From assembly GCA_018263585.1 (NCBI GenBank), contig JAANWZ010000092.1, forward strand, positions 1-34,327: a stretch of 34,327 nucleotides of DNA, written 5' to 3'. This stretch comes from Calditrichota bacterium. Its GTDB lineage: Bacteria; Electryoneota; Electryoneia; Electryoneales; Electryoneaceae. Shown here in pieces: positions 16,927-25,130 of this stretch. The position numbers and the translations under genes were made by a program. How positions within the stretch are numbered: the first letter of the stretch is position 1; each line of letters starts with the position of its first letter. The notes under the pieces were generated by a model that was given only the letters and a program-made list of their open reading frames with translations, searched no databases and was not told where the DNA came from.

Positions 16927-17992
16927 TGTCCGCCCGGACTGTCGTCCCCCTGGGCCTGCCGGTGAGCAGGATCTCCAGCATCGAATGAGCCGCCATCCCG
17001 TTGATGATGTGCGCGCGGCCGACTCCGCCCTCGAGCGCGATCAGGCACGCCTCGACCTTCGGGATCATTCCGCCCTGGATGATGCGCCCGATCTCCTCGC
17101 GCGCCGCGTGCGTCGTGAACTCGGGGATCAGCGTGCCCGGCTGCTCGATGTCGAGGAAGATGCCGTCCACGTCGGTGAGCACGACGAGCGCCTCCGCGCC
17201 GAGCGCGGCCGCCATGTGCCCGGCGAACATGTCGGCGTTGATGTTGTAGTCCTCGAGGTCCTCGCCGACACCGATCGGCGCGATCACGGGAATATAGTCA
17301 TGCTCGATCAGCGACTCGACGAGGTCCGTGTTGATCGACTTCACGTCCCCGACCTGGCCGAGGTCGGAGCGGCGCACCATCTGCCCTTCGCGCACCTTGT
17401 GAATCCGCTTCTCCGCGGTCACCATCGCGCCGTCCTTGCCGCTGATCCCCACCGATTTGAACCCGTTGAACCCGATCAGCTTCACGATCTCGCTGTTCAC
17501 GCGGCCGCTGAGCGCCATTTCCACGTACGCCATCATCGTGCGGTCGGTCTTGCGGTGGCCGCCGATGAACCGGCTCTTCACCCCGACCTTGCCGAGCAGT
17601 TCGCTGATCACCGGCCCGCCGCCGTGCACGACGACAGGCGTGATCCCAACGCTCTTCAGCGTGCAGATGTCCTGGATCACGCTCTGCTTCACCGACTCAT
17701 CGACCATCGCGTTGCCGCCGTACTTCAAGAGCACAGTCTTCCCAACCAGCGCGGAGATGCGCTCGTCATCCACCGGCAGCGTCTCGATGAGCGAGGGGCG
17801 CTCGTCCGGCTCGGCGCCGTCCTGTTCCTCGATCCACGCGGCGACGTCCGGGTGGTCGGGGCGGAGACGGTCCGCGAGCTCGGCGCGACGCCGGTCTGCG
17901 TTCGCCTGGTCCGGGTCGGAGAGGATCTCGCGCAGCTCTTCCATCACCCACTTCTGATCACGCGGGTCAAGCTGTTCGAATACGGAGGACAT
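16907..17992 (-). CDS. argB: acetylglutamate kinase with N-terminal extension
   Basis: Phosphorylates N-acetylglutamate, usually the feedback-controlled step of arginine synthesis. Core motifs LLKYGGNAM, VVHGGGP and INADMFAGHMAAAL are clear from about residue 83 on. ETLPVDDERISALVGKT corresponds to the N-terminal helix of arginine-sensitive enzymes. Ahead of it are about 65 extra, very acidic, helical residues, giving 361 in total against the usual 260-300. The ATG at 17992 has no evident ribosome site; a Met at 17944 would remove only 16 residues. A terminal-inverted-repeat element begins 25 bp upstream. Confidence 0.93.
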   Translation of the reverse strand: MSSVFEQLDPRDQKWVMEELREILSDPDQANADRRRAELADRLRPDHPDVAAWIEEQDGAEPDERPSLIETLPVDDERISALVGKTVLLKYGGNAMVDESVKQSVIQDICTLKSVGITPVVVHGGGPVISELLGKVGVKSRFIGGHRKTDRTMMAYVEMALSGRVNSEIVKLIGFNGFKSVGISGKDGAMVTAEKRIHKVREGQMVRRSDLGQVGDVKSINTDLVESLIEHDYIPVIAPIGVGEDLEDYNINADMFAGHMAAALGAEALVVLTDVDGIFLDIEQPGTLIPEFTTHAAREEIGRIIQGGMIPKVEACLIALEGGVGRAHIINGMAAHSMLEILLTGRPRGTTVRADNERDDH

Positions 17993-18016
17993 CGGTTCTG
18001 CGATCGTTTGCTTTGT

Positions 18017-18209
18017 GAGACTGTTGAAAAAGTGGTCGAAGCTCGATGAGCCGCCGACCGCCGGTGACATGTCATTCTGACGCCGCTGCAGGCGGCGGAA
18101 GAAGGTCCGAGTTCTCAACAGGTTGACTCATGAAAATCAGCGTCAGCAAACTTGGACCTGCTTCACTTCGTTCAGCATGACGGTCAATCGCGCCTTTATC
18201 AACAGTCTC
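18017..18209. mobile_element. MITE-like element with terminal inverted repeats
   Basis: GAGACTGTTGAAAAAG (18017-18032) and CTTTATCAACAGTCTC (18194-18209) are inverted repeats matching at 15 of 16 bases, bounding 193 bp with no open gene. The interior has a CGCCGCTGCAGGCGGCG palindrome and sequence resembling the TCATTCTGA/GAAGG repeats elsewhere. Target duplications are not evident. It sits directly upstream of argB. Confidence 0.55.
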
Positions 18210-18798
18210 TTGTATGACGGCGGACTGTCCCGTGGGTGGCAAGTGGTGGGCGCGGACCCCGGATGGTGAAGGATTCGAGCCGGCTCTCCCCATGGGAGAA
18301 TCCGGAAGTCAGCTCATGCGTTCACTGAAGTGTCATCCAAACGGTTTATCCCGAAATCGTACGCTGTTCCGTACGCTTCCAGCGGGTTCGAATTGCGCTG
18401 CAATCGGGTACGATCCGCCCGTGCCAAATATGTCGGTCGAATACGGGACTGTCAAGGCGCCGGGAGGGATGAACCGACGCGACGAGGCCGGCTGCCGCGG
18501 AAAAAGCTGCCGCCCGTGCCTCCGTTTCCGCCGGGTGTGCGCCTGCTCGTCAGGGGTGGCCATCCATACTGTAGTGTGCCCATGCCTGCTGTGCAGGCAT
18601 GGATCCAACCGCGGAGCACGCTTCCACCGGCGGATCAACCCGGCCTGCAAGCAGACGCGGGGCATAGACACATTCTTGTGCCCGCATTGGCCTGCCAGGC
18701 GCGACTTCCGACTTCCGACTTCCGAGAGGGGTGGTCCGGGGTTTGCTGAGCGGACAACGGTTCCCTGTCTGCAACCCGCAGCGATTGTGAGAGCACCG
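18210..18798. other. gene-free stretch with palindromes
   Basis: A frame is open through this region but lacks codon character or a ribosome site, so no gene is called. Visible structure: a CCATGCCTGC/GCAGGCATGG palindrome near 18585-18605, shared in part with 13140-13165, and a heptamer array at 18702-18725. Confidence 0.6.
18702..18725. repeat. short heptamer tandem repeat (CGACTTC)
   Basis: Three CGACTTC units plus a partial one. Seven-base period as at 4967-4992 and 31192-31457. Confidence 0.85.
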
Positions 18799-19443
18799 AT
18801 GAACAGCGACGAGATCCCCCTGCTCAGCCCTTCCGACCCGGAGCGCCGTCGAGAGCCGACGGCGGACGGGATAAGGGAACGGGCGGATCGTTTCGGCGAC
18901 CGCGCCCGGATCATCACACACCGGGAAAACCGCGGCCTGCCCGCGGCGCGCAACACGGGCTGCCGCGAGGCGCGCGGTGAGTTCATCGTCTGGCTGGATG
19001 CGGACGACATGATCGCGCCCCGGTTTCTCGAGGTCACGCTCGCCGTCGCGCGCGCCCACCCGCACGCCGGCTGGGTGGCCGGGCTCACCGTCCAGTTCGG
19101 CGCGGTCTCCCGCCTGTTCGGGTTCGCGCCGTACGACCCGCGCGAGCTCGTGCGCCAGAACGACCAGGTGGACGCGTGTCTGTTGTGCGACCTGCTCATG
19201 CACGGCACCGTCCCGTTCTGCCAGATCCCGGAGCTGGAGGACCAGGACGCGCGTGAGCTGCTGCGCACGATTCCCGGCACCGGTGTGCTCACCGCGCTCG
19301 CCTTCCTGCTCGAGGTGCCGAACCTGGAACGGTATCCGACCGCGCGCAAGATCGCAACCGTCGCGCTCGCACGCCGGCTGTTGATCGCGATGTGGGCGAT
19401 CACATGCAAACAGGAACCGTACAACTACCACTGGGCCGCGTAA
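18799..19443 (+). pseudogene. remnant: GT2 glycosyltransferase fragment joined to IS110-type transposase pieces
   Basis: An open frame of 214 residues that looks like debris. About residues 28-118 match family 2 glycosyltransferases (NRGLPAARN, ARGEFIVWLDADDMIAPRF), but the N-terminal nucleotide-binding strand and DGS motif are missing. From about residue 122 it switches to IS110-like transposase: DACLLCDLLMHGTVPF, then LLRTIPGTGVLTALAFLLE (the transposase_20 region), then a C-terminal piece LLIAMWAITCKQEPYNY, with segments between them lost. No IS ends are visible. The GT2 part may once have belonged with the rfbAB sugar genes next door. An expressed hybrid is unlikely but cannot be excluded. 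Confidence 0.7.
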
Positions 19444-19653
19444 CCGGAACAGGAGAAACGACGTCTCGAACAGGGAACTGAATCGCCCGCCCACAGGCCC
19501 GCGGTTGCTCGCAACCGCGGCTCATCCGACGTGTGATTATCCCTGACTAAAGTCAAGGGCAAGGGTATGAAACCCGAGGCTGAAGCCCCGGGCCACCCTG
19601 TCGCTGCGCTCCAGCGTGGCTGTCGCACGGGCACGTCACCGATGATCAGGCGG
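19444..19653. repeat. intergenic palindromic repeats
   Basis: GCGGTTGCTCGCAACCGC (19501-19518) is a perfect hairpin. The module ATGAAACCCGAGG...GCCCCGGGCCACCC lies at 19567-19599 and recurs at 20709-20740, 15680-15709 and 34200-34229. No gene. Confidence 0.75.
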
Positions 19654-20679
19654 TCACTGCTCCCGCACACGCCGCCCGTACTGCCGCTCGTAGTACTCGC
19701 GATACCGGCCGCTGCGCACGGACGCGACCCAGTTCTCGTGCGCGAGGTACCAGTCGATCGTCTCCGGGAGCGCGTGCTCGAACCGGTGGGACGGTTTCCA
19801 GCCGAGTTCGCGCTCGATCTTCGACGCGTCGATCGCGTACCGGCGGTCGTGCCCGGGGCGGTCTTCCACGTGCCGGATCAACGATTCCGGCTTGTCGAGG
19901 TGGTCGAGAATCAGCCGCACGACTTCGATGTTCGGCCACTCGTTGTCGCCGCCGATGTTGTACACCTCCCCGGCCTTTCCCCGCTCGAGCACAGCGAGCA
20001 GCGCGGCGCAGTGGTCTTCGACGTAGAGCCAGTCGCGCACCTGGAGCCCGTCGCCGTACACCGGCAGCGGCCGGTCCTCGCGCGCGTTCGCGATCATCAG
20101 CGGGATCAGCTTCTCCGGGAACTGGAACGGGCCGTAGTTGTTCGAGCAGCGCGTGATCACGGCGTCCACGCCGAACGTCCGCTGCGCGGCGCGGACGAGA
20201 AAATCGGAGGCCGCCTTCGACGCCGAGTACGGGCTGTTCGGCGCGAGCGGGGTCTGTTCGCGGAACTTCCCCTCCGGCCCGAGCGCACCATACACCTCGT
20301 CGGTCGAAACATGGATGAAGCGGACGCGCTCCCCGAGCCGGCGGGCTTCGTCGAGCAGCACCTGCGTGCCGGTCACATTCGTGCGGATGAACGGCGTCGA
20401 GTCGAGGATCGAGCGGTCCACGTGCGACTCGGCGGCGAGGTGAAGGATCGCGTCCGGGCGGTGCTCCGCGAACACGGCGCGCATCCGCTCTTTGTCCGCG
20501 ATGTCGGCGTGCACGAACGTGTAGCGCGGGTTGTCTTCCACGCCCGCGAGGTTCTCGAGGTTGCCGGCGTAGGTGAGCGCATCCACGTTGACCACGTCCC
20601 ACTCCGGCCGCTCACGCAGCAGGTAGTGGACGAGGTTCGCTCCGATGAACCCGGCTCCGCCGGTGATCAGCACACGCAT
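19654..20679 (-). CDS. rfbB: dTDP-glucose 4,6-dehydratase
   Basis: Second step of dTDP-rhamnose synthesis: NAD-dependent dehydration of dTDP-glucose to the 4-keto-6-deoxy sugar. An extended SDR of 341 residues with the NAD loop GGAGFIG at the N-terminus, STDEVYG (Thr plus Asp-Glu active-site pair) and catalytic YSASK. RCSNNYGPFQFPEKLIPLMI and YGDGLQVRDWLYVEDH are signature blocks. It lies downstream of rfbA on the same strand, but 471 bp of repeats separate them. rfbC and rfbD are not in the window. Confidence 0.96.
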   Translation of the reverse strand: MRVLITGGAGFIGANLVHYLLRERPEWDVVNVDALTYAGNLENLAGVEDNPRYTFVHADIADKERMRAVFAEHRPDAILHLAAESHVDRSILDSTPFIRTNVTGTQVLLDEARRLGERVRFIHVSTDEVYGALGPEGKFREQTPLAPNSPYSASKAASDFLVRAAQRTFGVDAVITRCSNNYGPFQFPEKLIPLMIANAREDRPLPVYGDGLQVRDWLYVEDHCAALLAVLERGKAGEVYNIGGDNEWPNIEVVRLILDHLDKPESLIRHVEDRPGHDRRYAIDASKIERELGWKPSHRFEHALPETIDWYLAHENWVASVRSGRYREYYERQYGRRVREQ

Positions 20680-21150
20680 CGGTTCGCTTCCTCACGGTTG
20701 TCGGCGATGTGAAACCCGAGGCTGACGCCCCGGGCCACCCCACTGTACCGGCCGTGCGGGCTTGCCCGCGCGGTTGATCCACCGGTAATGGATCATGACC
20801 CTGATCGAATCCGCGGTTGCAAGCAACCGCGGGCCTGTAAGAGTGTCATCCTGAACTAGCCGGCCGGGCCGTTTCGCTGTTTCAGGCCGGCGCAAATGTG
20901 TCATCCTGAACAAGCCGGCCGGGCCGTTTCGCTGTTTCAGGCCGGCGACGTGAAGGATCTACCCGGTACACCACCCCCCGGTCGTTCGGTCCACACCCTG
21001 GGTGGTACTTGCTGGTAGATCCTTCACCCCCGCACAAACTGACATGCGGGGGCTCAGGATGACACAGTGCGCACAAGACTGACGGCGCTACGGGTTCAGA
21101 ATGACACAATCGACCCCGCCGCAGCCCGCAACCCGCAGCCCGTGAGTCCG
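20680..21150. repeat. repeat-filled gap between rfbA and rfbB
   Basis: Holds the AAACCCGAGG module (20709-20740), a CCGCGGTTGC/GCAACCGCGG hairpin (20811-20832), and a 55-bp direct tandem duplication (units from 20843 and 20898) starting GTGTCATCCTGAAC. GTGAAGGATCTACC (20950-20963) and its exact reverse complement (21014-21027) form the same inverted pair seen at 10208-10285. No gene is visible. Confidence 0.85.
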
Positions 21151-22026
21151 TCACTCCCGCAGCAGCTTGCGCAGGTACTGCCCGTACTCGCTCTTCTCCA
21201 TCATCCCGGCGAGCTCGCGCACGCGGGCCGCGTCGATGAACCCGATCCGGTACGCGATCTCCTCCGGGCACGCGATCTTCAGCCCCTGCCGCTTCTCGAT
21301 CATCTCGACGAACTGGGACGCGGCGAGCAGATCGCTGTGCGTGCCGGTGTCGAGCCATGCGTACCCCCGGCCCATCAGCTCCACGTCCAGTTCATCGCGC
21401 TCGAGGTACGTCTGGTTCACTGACGTGATTTCGAGCTCGTTGCGCCACGACGGCTCGATCGTCTTCGCAATCCGCACGACATCGTTCGGGTAGAAATAGA
21501 GCCCGACGACCGCGTAGTTGCTTTTCGGCCGCTCCGGCTTTTCCTCGATCGAGAGCACGCGCCCGTCCTCGTCGAACTCGACGACGCCGTAGCGTTGCGG
21601 CGTATCGACATAGTAGCCGAACACAACCGCGCGCCGCCGGTTTTCCACGTTCGCGCGGGCGGACTTCAGCATCTCGACGAGACCGTGCCCGTAGAAGATG
21701 TTGTCGCCGAGCACGAGGCAGACATCGTCACCGCCGATGAACTGTTCGCCGAGGATGAACGCCTGCGCGAGCCCCTCCGGCGCCGGCTGGATCTTGTACG
21801 CGAACCGCATCCCGAGCCGCGACCCGTCGCCGAGTAACTGCTCGAACCGCTCCGTGTCAGTGGGCGTGGAGATGATGAGCACGTCGCGGATCCCCGCCAT
21901 CATCAGCACCGAGAGCGGGTAGTAGATCATCGGCTTGTCGTAGATCGGCAGCAGTTGCTTGACGATGCTGAGCGTGGACGGGTACAGCCGCGTTCCGCTC
22001 CCGCCCGCGAGGATGATCCCTTTCAT
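21151..22026 (-). CDS. rfbA: glucose-1-phosphate thymidylyltransferase
   Basis: Makes dTDP-glucose from glucose 1-phosphate and dTTP, first step of dTDP-rhamnose synthesis for surface polysaccharide. The N-terminal [18 protein letters not shown] carries the nucleotidyltransferase G-x-G-T-R-L motif and Lys; [22 protein letters not shown] and [14 protein letters not shown] are diagnostic. The ATG at 22026 gives 291 residues, exactly the family size; the frame upstream runs into spacer and tRNA-Leu. It probably supplies RfbB. Confidence 0.97.
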   Translation of the reverse strand: MKGIILAGGSGTRLYPSTLSIVKQLLPIYDKPMIYYPLSVLMMAGIRDVLIISTPTDTERFEQLLGDGSRLGMRFAYKIQPAPEGLAQAFILGEQFIGGDDVCLVLGDNIFYGHGLVEMLKSARANVENRRRAVVFGYYVDTPQRYGVVEFDEDGRVLSIEEKPERPKSNYAVVGLYFYPNDVVRIAKTIEPSWRNELEITSVNQTYLERDELDVELMGRGYAWLDTGTHSDLLAASQFVEMIEKRQGLKIACPEEIAYRIGFIDAARVRELAGMMEKSEYGQYLRKLLRE

Positions 22027-22207
22027 GCCGGCGTCCCTTCTCTCTCGTCCGAGCGGGAGTATAACTCCGGGCGCCGGACGGCTCAAACGCGCCCGCCGCA
22101 GCAGCCTCGGAAACACACCCGCCTGCCTCCGCCGGAGATCCAGCGCGCCCCTCCCGGCACAACGGACCACGAGCTGCGGCAAAGGCCGCGGCCGGCAAAC
22201 AGCCCGG

Positions 22208-22292
22208 TACCGAGGGGGGGATTCGAACCCCCACGGGCGCAATGCCCAGCGGATTTTGAGTCCGCCGCGTCTACCTGTTCCGCCACCCCGGC
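22208..22292 (-). tRNA. tRNA-Leu (anticodon CAA)
   Basis: The 85-base class II tRNA has 5' GCCGGGG, anticodon arm GCGGA-CTCAAAA-TCCGC, a long variable arm (GGGCATTGCGCCC hairpin) and a T-arm with TTCGAAT between GGGGG and CCCCC. The anticodon CAA reads TTG (Leu). The 3' CCA is not encoded. Confidence 0.95.
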
Positions 22293-22523
22293 AGGCCGCG
22301 TGAATATAGCGGATCTGTGCACGCGCGCGAAAGACCGTCCGTTCCCCGGTCAATGGAGTGCGGTTGCGCGGGGACGCGCGCACCGGGGACGCTTGCCAGC
22401 AAGCGTCCCCGTAAGGCGACATGTCAGATCACGGTCGTGCCCCTGTGACAGCGCGCAGCGATGTCGCAGGGCCCATTCACCGGTGGATCATCCGCGGTGA
22501 CGCCCTTCGGGCCGCGCGCCGAG
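22293..22523. repeat. intergenic palindromic repeats
   Basis: A GGGGACGCTTGC palindrome (22385-22410), a CCCTGTGACA...TGTCGCAGGG hairpin (22437-22471), and an inverted partial copy of the CCGCGG...GGGCCG module (about 22488-22515). No gene. Confidence 0.8.
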
Positions 22524-22844
22524 TCACTCCGCGAACACCTCGAACGTCTCCATGTCGCTGCTCATCGGCATCGGCCCGCCGGTCTCGCGCGCCTCGTGCA
22601 TGTCCGCGAACGCGCGGTTGTGGCCCTTCGTGTACGCGCCGCTGCTCACCCAGCGCTGGAAATCCGCTTCCCTTTCCCAGAACGACATCACGATGTACGG
22701 CTTCCCCGCCTGCGTCGGCCGCAGGATCTTGACATCGATGAAACCTTCCTCCCTGTCCACCTCGCGGGCGCGGCTGCGGAACAGGTGCTCGAACCGTTCG
22801 ACGTAATCGTCACGCACGGTCAGCCGGTTCATCGCGACAAACAT
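22524..22844 (-). CDS. IsdG/HmoB-like heme-degrading monooxygenase (ABM domain)
   Basis: A 106-residue ferredoxin-like ABM-fold protein. The three residues that define IsdG-type heme oxygenases are all at the expected positions: Asn6 (MNRL), Trp65 (FQRWVSS) and His75 (KGHNRA); in staphylococcal IsdG they are Asn7, Trp67 and His77. YIVMSFWEREADFQRW is the family core. The ATG at 22844 follows AGGGG; six residues upstream are dropped. The likely role is opening heme to release iron in the cytoplasm. It sits beside the regulator of a locus with about 50 hemes. Other ABM proteins modify polyketides or small phenols, so substrate remains an inference. Confidence 0.75.
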   Translation of the reverse strand: MFVAMNRLTVRDDYVERFEHLFRSRAREVDREEGFIDVKILRPTQAGKPYIVMSFWEREADFQRWVSSGAYTKGHNRAFADMHEARETGGPMPMSSDMETFEVFAE

Positions 22845-23136
22845 GGCATCCCCTGGTTGCATGCAGCGTGGTTCACGAGGCGTGCGCCCGTCTGGTGAAG
22901 AGCGTGGAGAAGGTAGGCATCCCTAACACGTGAGTCAATCGCAGGCGGGAGGGGGCTGCGGCGCGGGTTGTCTCCGTTCGCAACCGGCGCCCGCGTTCGC
23001 GTGTACAAATGATGTATATTCACGCCCGGCAATCAGTTGCCGGCCGGGAACGCCGGCGGGATCGGGGGCCCTGTCCGCTTGCCACGGCCCGGCACGCGAG
23101 CGTACCCTGAACCGGTTGTCAACTCCGCGGAGACGC
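22845..23136. other. divergent intergenic region with possible promoter
   Basis: A TATATT at 23015-23020 lies upstream of the regulator gene, but its -35 region is poor. CCGGCAA-TCAG-TTGCCGG (23026-23043) is a perfect 7-bp hairpin near the predicted transcript start. No gene. Confidence 0.4.
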
Positions 23137-24873
23137 ATGCAGCGCATTCTCTTCACCTGCAAAGGATCATCCGGGCGCAGCCTGATGGCGAAGGCGTTCG
23201 CGACCGCGCTCGCCCCGGACAACCTCGAGGTGTTCGCCGCCACGGAACAGGCGGTGGACACTCACCCCGCCGCGCGGCAGGTGATGGAGGAGATCGGGAT
23301 CACGCTGCCCGCGCGCAGCCGCGCGCTCTCGGAGATGAGCGCGCTCTCGTTCGAAGCGGTGATCACGGTCTGCGTGCGGATGCTCGAGGACCACCCGCAG
23401 TTCCCGGGCTCGCCGGCGCTCGTCCACTGGGGAATCAGCGACCCGGTGAAGGTCGTGCGCGCGAACGGCGAGGACCTGCTCAAGCACTTCCGGCGCGTGC
23501 GTGACGAGATCCGCGACCGCGTCCGCATCTTCTTCGAACAGGGTTACTACGAAGCGATCCTCGAGCTGCAGCTCACGTACGGCCGTCTGCTCAACGCGAT
23601 GACCGACGGTGTGATCGCGCACGACCGCAACCGGCGCATCTTCTACTTCAACCGGGCTGCCGAGGAGATCACCGGCCTGTCCGCGGGCGATGTGATCGGC
23701 CGGGACTGCCACCGCGTGATCCCCGGCGAGTTCTGCGGCAAGGACTGCGAGAACTGCATGAAGAACCCGCACATCGAACAGCGGCTCGATGTGCCGGTCG
23801 ATTATCACCGCGCGGACGATCAGGTGCGCAGCCTGCGCATGTCGATCATGCCGATGACAACCGCGGAGGACCAGCGGATCGGCGCGCTCATCCTGCTCAA
23901 AGACCTCACCGAGATGCACCGCCTGCGCAGCCGGCTCGAACGGAGCCGCGGGTTCCAGGGGATCATCGGGCTGCACCCGTCGATGACACGCATCTACGCG
24001 AGCCTGCGCGAGGTCGCGAAGGTGAACGTGCCGATCCTGATCGAGGGCGAGTCCGGCACGGGAAAGGAGCTCGCCGCGAAGGCGATCCACAAGCTCGGCC
24101 CGCGCGCGGACAAGCCGTTCGTACCAGTCAACTGCGGCGCGCTCCCGGAGGGCACGCTCGAGAGCGAACTGTTCGGGCACGTGAAGGGCGCGTTCACGAG
24201 CGCGATCCGTGACAAGAAAGGCCGGTTCGAGCTCGCGGACGGCGGGATCCTGTTCCTCGACGAGATCGGCGAAATCAGTCCGAAGCTGCAGGTGAAGCTG
24301 CTGCGCGTGCTCCAGGAGAAGACGTTCGAGCGCGTCGGCGGCGAACAGCCGGTTCATGTCGATGTGATGGTGATCTGCGCGACGAACCGCAACCTGAAGG
24401 AGCTCACCGACGCCGGCTGGTTCCGCCAGGACCTCTACTACCGGCTCGCCGTCGTCCCGATCCGGATGCCGTCGCTGCGCGAACGACGTAGCGACATCCC
24501 GCTGCTCGTCGAGCATTTCCAGGAACAGTTCGCGAAGGAGAACCAGATGACCGCGGCCGGCGTGTCCGACGACGCGATGAACCATCTCGTCCGCTACCAC
24601 TGGCCGGGAAACGTGCGCGAACTGTCGAACGCGATCCACTACGCGATGATCAAGGCGCGCGGCGCGGAAATCCAGATCCACCACCTCTCGCAGGAGGTCG
24701 TTGCGAACGGCCGCCGTATGAACGCCTCCCGCCGCGGGCGGCGCCCGAAACTGAACCCCGCCGAGGTCGAGCGCGCGATGAAGGAGACCGGCGGAAACAA
24801 GGCGAAAGCCGCGTCGGTGCTGGGCGTGAGCCGCACAACCCTCTACCGCTACCTCGCCGAGCTGGAAGTGTAA
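23137..24873 (+). CDS. sigma-54-dependent regulator with LMW-phosphatase-like, PAS, AAA+ and Fis-HTH domains
   Basis: An enhancer-binding activator of 578 residues. Residues 1 to about 130 resemble low-molecular-weight phosphatase/arsenate reductase: ILFTCKGSSGRSLMAKAF has an intact CX5R loop (Cys8-Arg14), and Asp102 in SDP fits the general acid. A PAS domain (about 150-265) carries a Cys cluster: C191, C200, C204, C207. The AAA+ domain has Walker A GESGTGKE (304), ILFLDEIGE, and the sigma-54 contact loop as GAFTSA (351) instead of GAFTGA. The C-terminal HTH is KAKAASVLGVSRTTLYRYL. The ATG at 23137 has GGAG upstream; the residues before it are spacer. Position and strand suggest it controls the cytochrome genes downstream. 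Its signal could be a phosphorylated or oxidised partner, or redox through the cysteines. Confidence 0.9.
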   Translation: MQRILFTCKGSSGRSLMAKAFATALAPDNLEVFAATEQAVDTHPAARQVMEEIGITLPARSRALSEMSALSFEAVITVCVRMLEDHPQFPGSPALVHWGISDPVKVVRANGEDLLKHFRRVRDEIRDRVRIFFEQGYYEAILELQLTYGRLLNAMTDGVIAHDRNRRIFYFNRAAEEITGLSAGDVIGRDCHRVIPGEFCGKDCENCMKNPHIEQRLDVPVDYHRADDQVRSLRMSIMPMTTAEDQRIGALILLKDLTEMHRLRSRLERSRGFQGIIGLHPSMTRIYASLREVAKVNVPILIEGESGTGKELAAKAIHKLGPRADKPFVPVNCGALPEGTLESELFGHVKGAFTSAIRDKKGRFELADGGILFLDEIGEISPKLQVKLLRVLQEKTFERVGGEQPVHVDVMVICATNRNLKELTDAGWFRQDLYYRLAVVPIRMPSLRERRSDIPLLVEHFQEQFAKENQMTAAGVSDDAMNHLVRYHWPGNVRELSNAIHYAMIKARGAEIQIHHLSQEVVANGRRMNASRRGRRPKLNPAEVERAMKETGGNKAKAASVLGVSRTTLYRYLAELEV

Positions 24874-24883
24874 CGTTTACAGA

Positions 24884-24911
24884 AGTGTTCAAGAATTGTT
24901 TTCTGAACACT
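24884..24911. promoter_or_regulatory. inverted repeat, candidate activator site
   Basis: AGTGTTCA (24884-24891) and TGAACACT (24904-24911) form a perfect 8-bp inverted repeat with a 12-base spacer, just after the regulator's stop codon. TGAACA and TGTCCA half-sites recur at 25000-25012. The Fis-type HTH of the upstream gene is a plausible binder (inference). Confidence 0.5.
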
Positions 24912-24924
24912 CACTGTCCGCCTG

Positions 24925-24940
24925 TGGCCCCTGTTTCGCT
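24925..24940 (+). promoter_or_regulatory. candidate sigma-54 promoter
   Basis: TGGCCCCTGTTTCGCT has GG and GC separated by the required ten bases and partial agreement with TGGCAC-N5-TTGC. It lies 14 bp after the inverted repeat and about 190 bp before the first gene of the cytochrome locus. The -12 element is weak (TCGC), so this is tentative. Confidence 0.35.
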
Positions 24941-25019
24941 GCTAACCTCTGTAATCTCAGTTAGTTCCGATTAGGAAGGCCTTACTTCCGCACTTTTTCT
25001 GAACAGTGTCCAGTTTCAA

Positions 25020-25052
25020 ATGTCACGGAATTGTCGGAGAGCGACGTGACAT
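25020..25052. promoter_or_regulatory. second inverted repeat in the leader
   Basis: ATGTCACG (25020-25027) and CGTGACAT (25045-25052) are perfect inverted repeats with a 17-base spacer. They could be an operator or an RNA hairpin in the leader of the cytochrome transcript. Confidence 0.4.
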
Positions 25053-25130
25053 TCGAGCCGCAACGGTTCCCCGTTCACAGGCTAAACCTATGGAATATCA
25101 ATTGGTTATCCCGTCGCTGCGGAGGAGTTC

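Noticed and set aside
23167-24684. 505-residue minus-strand frame opposite the sigma-54 regulator
   Set aside because: Shadow of a gene with well-defined domains; composition is Arg/Asp/Val/Leu-biased as expected for antisense of GC-rich code.
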